Origin: an uncultured Eubacteriales bacterium
GTDB taxonomy: Bacteria; Bacillota; Clostridia; Oscillospirales; CAG-272
DNA: 7,031 nucleotides
Assembly: GCA_900555785.1 (NCBI GenBank)
Contig: USMO01000085.1
Coordinates: 1-7,031 of the forward strand
Reading direction: 5' to 3'
Within the stretch, counting starts at the first letter, position 1. Each line of letters starts with the position of its first letter. The position numbers were made by a program, and so were the translations under genes. Positions 5,592-7,031 of the stretch are shown piece after piece. The notes beneath the pieces are model-generated. The model made no database searches, was not told the origin of the DNA, and saw only the letters and a program-made list of their open reading frames with translations.

Positions 5592-5626
5592 AAAATCCCT
5601 TTCGCAGCCTCTGCGAAAGGGATTTT
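5592..5626 (-). terminator. Intrinsic terminator of the V-ATPase operon
   Basis: A perfect 16-bp stem, AAAATCCCTTTCGCAG with its complement around a 3-nt loop, lies 22 bp after the subunit D stop codon and is followed on the minus strand by a T-run. Symmetric A and T tracts would let it work in both directions. The AT-rich stretch between it and the carD promoter holds no gene. Confidence 0.9.
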
Positions 5627-5648
5627 GTTGGTTAAATTCGTGAATGCA

Positions 5649-6371
5649 TTATGAATTTTCAGCAAATTCCGATGCATTTGTACCGGGCTCCGCGACGGGT
5701 TCTTCCCCGTCTTCGTCATCGTCCGGGCGCGCAATCTGCGCCTCGATCATCATATCCTTGACCTTCATCAGGCGCGTGGTGTTGCCGCGCTCGTTTTCGT
5801 CCAGCCGCATGCGGATGGTGCGGATGACCTCCTGATACTGCGGCATCAGGATATATTCCAGCGCATTGACGCGCCGGCGGGTGCGCTCGATTTCCTCTGC
5901 CAGCAGCTGTGCGGTCTTCTCCAGTTCTGCCATGCGAAGCAGATCCTCCAGAATTCCGTTCAGCGCCTGGACCGATGCATCCAGCTCGCCGGAGGTGAAC
6001 GCCATGCCGTAGTTGTAGCTGTCGGTGTTCCCCTCGGCATACACCTGCAGGCGGAAGACCGGCACTTCCACACTCATCACGTTGTGAAAGCCCACGTCCA
6101 ACGAGCCTTCCTTTTTGGGGCAGATCAGCGCCTCCTCCAGCATCTGCGGCGTGTTGACCGCGCCTGCGACCGTAAAGCCGCCGTAGACCGTTGCAAGCGA
6201 GCGTTCCACCTTTTCCCGCAGCGCCTTATCCTCTCTGACGACATCCATGAAGCGGCGCATCAGCTCGTCGCGCTTGTCCTTGAGCAGCTTGTGTCCCCGG
6301 CGCGCGGTCTGAAGACGGGTCTGATACCGCTTCATCTCCATTCTGGTCGGGTTGACTTGTACGCCAGCCAT
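5649..6371 (-). CDS. atpD: V-type ATP synthase subunit D
   Basis: Subunit D is the central rotor shaft of the V/A-type ATPase, linking the catalytic A3B3 head to the membrane rotor. The 240-residue protein starts with the family motif NPTRMEMKRY (7-16) and ARRGHKLLKDKRDEL (23-37), followed by a central globular part with VYGGF. It ends with a second long helix containing RRRVNALEYILMP and RLMKVKDMMIE. The two long helices form the coiled-coil shaft. The last 25 residues are an acidic, low-complexity tail (PDDDEDGEEP...), longer than the family core needs. ATG 6371 has AGGAGG 6 nt upstream. It follows subunit B by 19 nt in the same operon and is its last gene here, ending at a strong terminator. 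The subunit symbol varies between naming schemes (ntpD/atpD). Confidence 0.95.
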   Translation of the reverse strand: MAGVQVNPTRMEMKRYQTRLQTARRGHKLLKDKRDELMRRFMDVVREDKALREKVERSLATVYGGFTVAGAVNTPQMLEEALICPKKEGSLDVGFHNVMSVEVPVFRLQVYAEGNTDSYNYGMAFTSGELDASVQALNGILEDLLRMAELEKTAQLLAEEIERTRRRVNALEYILMPQYQEVIRTIRMRLDENERGNTTRLMKVKDMMIEAQIARPDDDEDGEEPVAEPGTNASEFAENS

Positions 6372-6377
6372 ATCGCT

Positions 6378-6383
6378 CCTCCT
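6378..6383 (-). promoter_or_regulatory. Shine-Dalgarno site of subunit D
   Basis: AGGAGG, a consensus ribosome binding site 6 nt before ATG 6371, filling the short gap between subunits B and D. Confidence 0.8.
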
Positions 6384-6390
6384 TTTGCCG

Positions 6391-7031
6391 TCAGCCTTCG
6401 GTCTTTTCCTGCTTGTTCCAGTATTTTTCGAGCAGAGCCGGCTTAATCCGCTTCATTTCGCCCTTGGGCAGAATCGAAAGCAGTTTCCAGCCCAGATCCA
6501 GCGTTTGCTCAATCGTCCGGTTCTCATAGAAGCCCTGGTTGATATACTCCGCTTCGAATGCGTCCGCAAATTTTGCATACAGACGGTCGACCGGAGAAAG
6601 TGCCGCCTCGCCCAGCACCACCATCAGCTCTCTTGCCTCTTTGCCTCTTGCATAGGCAGAAAAGAGCTGGTTCATTGTGTCGGCGTGGTCCTCACGCGTC
6701 TTGCCTGCGCCGATGCCCTTGTCCTTCAGACGGGACAGCGACGGCAGAACGTCAACCGGCGGCAGGCAGCCCTTGCGGTAAAGTTCCCGCGACAGGATGA
6801 TCTGCCCCTCGGTGATATAACCGGTCAGGTCGGGAATCGGGTGGGTCTTGTCGTCCTCGGGCATCGACAGAATCGGAATCATCGTAATCGAGCCGTCCGA
6901 GCCCATCTTCCGTCCCGCTCTTTCGTAGAGCGTTGCCAGGTCGGTGTACAGGTAGCCCGGGTAGCCGCGGCGTCCCGGCACTTCCTTCCGTGCAGCGGAG
7001 ACCTCACGCAGCGCCTCGGCATAGTTGGTGA
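6391..7031 (-). CDS. atpB: V-type ATP synthase subunit B, 5'-partial
   Basis: The C-terminal 212 residues of the regulatory, non-catalytic nucleotide-binding subunit B of the V/A-type ATPase head. The frame is open to the right edge and reads TNYAEALREVSAARKEVPGR there, a hallmark of subunit B. It continues with RRGYPGYLYTDLATLYERAG, SITMIPILSMPEDDKTHPIPDL, YITEGQII and LPPVDVLPSLSRLKDKGIG. The start lies beyond the window, so the GTG at 6981 inside the conserved EVPGRR stretch is not an initiation codon. The Walker A region lies upstream, outside the window. The stop at 6391-6393 is 19 nt before subunit D, the usual B-D order. Symbols differ between naming schemes (ntpB/atpB). Confidence 0.96.
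   Translation of the reverse strand, partial: TNYAEALREVSAARKEVPGRRGYPGYLYTDLATLYERAGRKMGSDGSITMIPILSMPEDDKTHPIPDLTGYITEGQIILSRELYRKGCLPPVDVLPSLSRLKDKGIGAGKTREDHADTMNQLFSAYARGKEARELMVVLGEAALSPVDRLYAKFADAFEAEYINQGFYENRTIEQTLDLGWKLLSILPKGEMKRIKPALLEKYWNKQEKTEG

Noticed and set aside
1..7031. CRISPR array, tRNA or rRNA gene
   Set aside because: No regularly spaced direct repeats and no cloverleaf or rRNA-like segments were seen on reading both strands.

Overview
The window looks like a GC-rich chromosomal segment of a Clostridia-type Firmicute, probably Oscillospiraceae-like. The basis is the single-chain PurL of the clostridial/Bacteroides type with a fused glutaminase domain, a bacterial V-type ATPase operon, purine-rich Shine-Dalgarno sites, sigma-A-type promoters and intrinsic terminators. 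This taxonomic placement is an inference. No rRNA, tRNA, CRISPR array or transposase gene was seen.

Layout. (1) Positions 1-2382, plus strand: the C-terminal two thirds of purL (FGAM synthase), open at the left edge. (2) Positions 2380-3345: a small island holding a Phd/YefM antitoxin and RelE/ParE toxin operon on the minus strand, driven by a textbook TTGACA-17-TATAAT promoter. It lies between two near-identical palindrome-rich repeats in inverted orientation; each repeat begins exactly at the stop codon of the neighbouring gene (purL on the left, the peptidase on the right). (3) Positions 3343-4912, minus strand: a tightly coupled three-gene operon encoding an HPr-kinase-like P-loop protein, a PqqD-like protein (RiPP recognition element fold) and an S24/S26 signal-peptidase-like protein. 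It has its own strong promoter with a palindrome over the -35 box and a leader hairpin. (4) Positions 4927-5527, minus strand: a stand-alone CarD-family regulator with an extended -10 promoter and an intrinsic terminator. (5) Positions 5592-7031, minus strand: the 3' end of a V-type ATPase operon (subunit B partial, then subunit D) closed by a 16-bp-stem terminator.

How the parts work together. purL and the V-ATPase are housekeeping genes for purine synthesis and ion-motive energy coupling. The kinase-like/PqqD/peptidase trio resembles peptide-modification cassettes: the PqqD-like protein would bind a leader peptide, the HprK-like protein would phosphorylate or use ATP on a peptide, and the peptidase would cleave or export it. 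No precursor peptide or radical SAM enzyme is visible here, so the trio is either an orphan module acting on a remote substrate or a different, undescribed system. This trio and the repeat-bounded toxin-antitoxin island are the two parts most worth following up.
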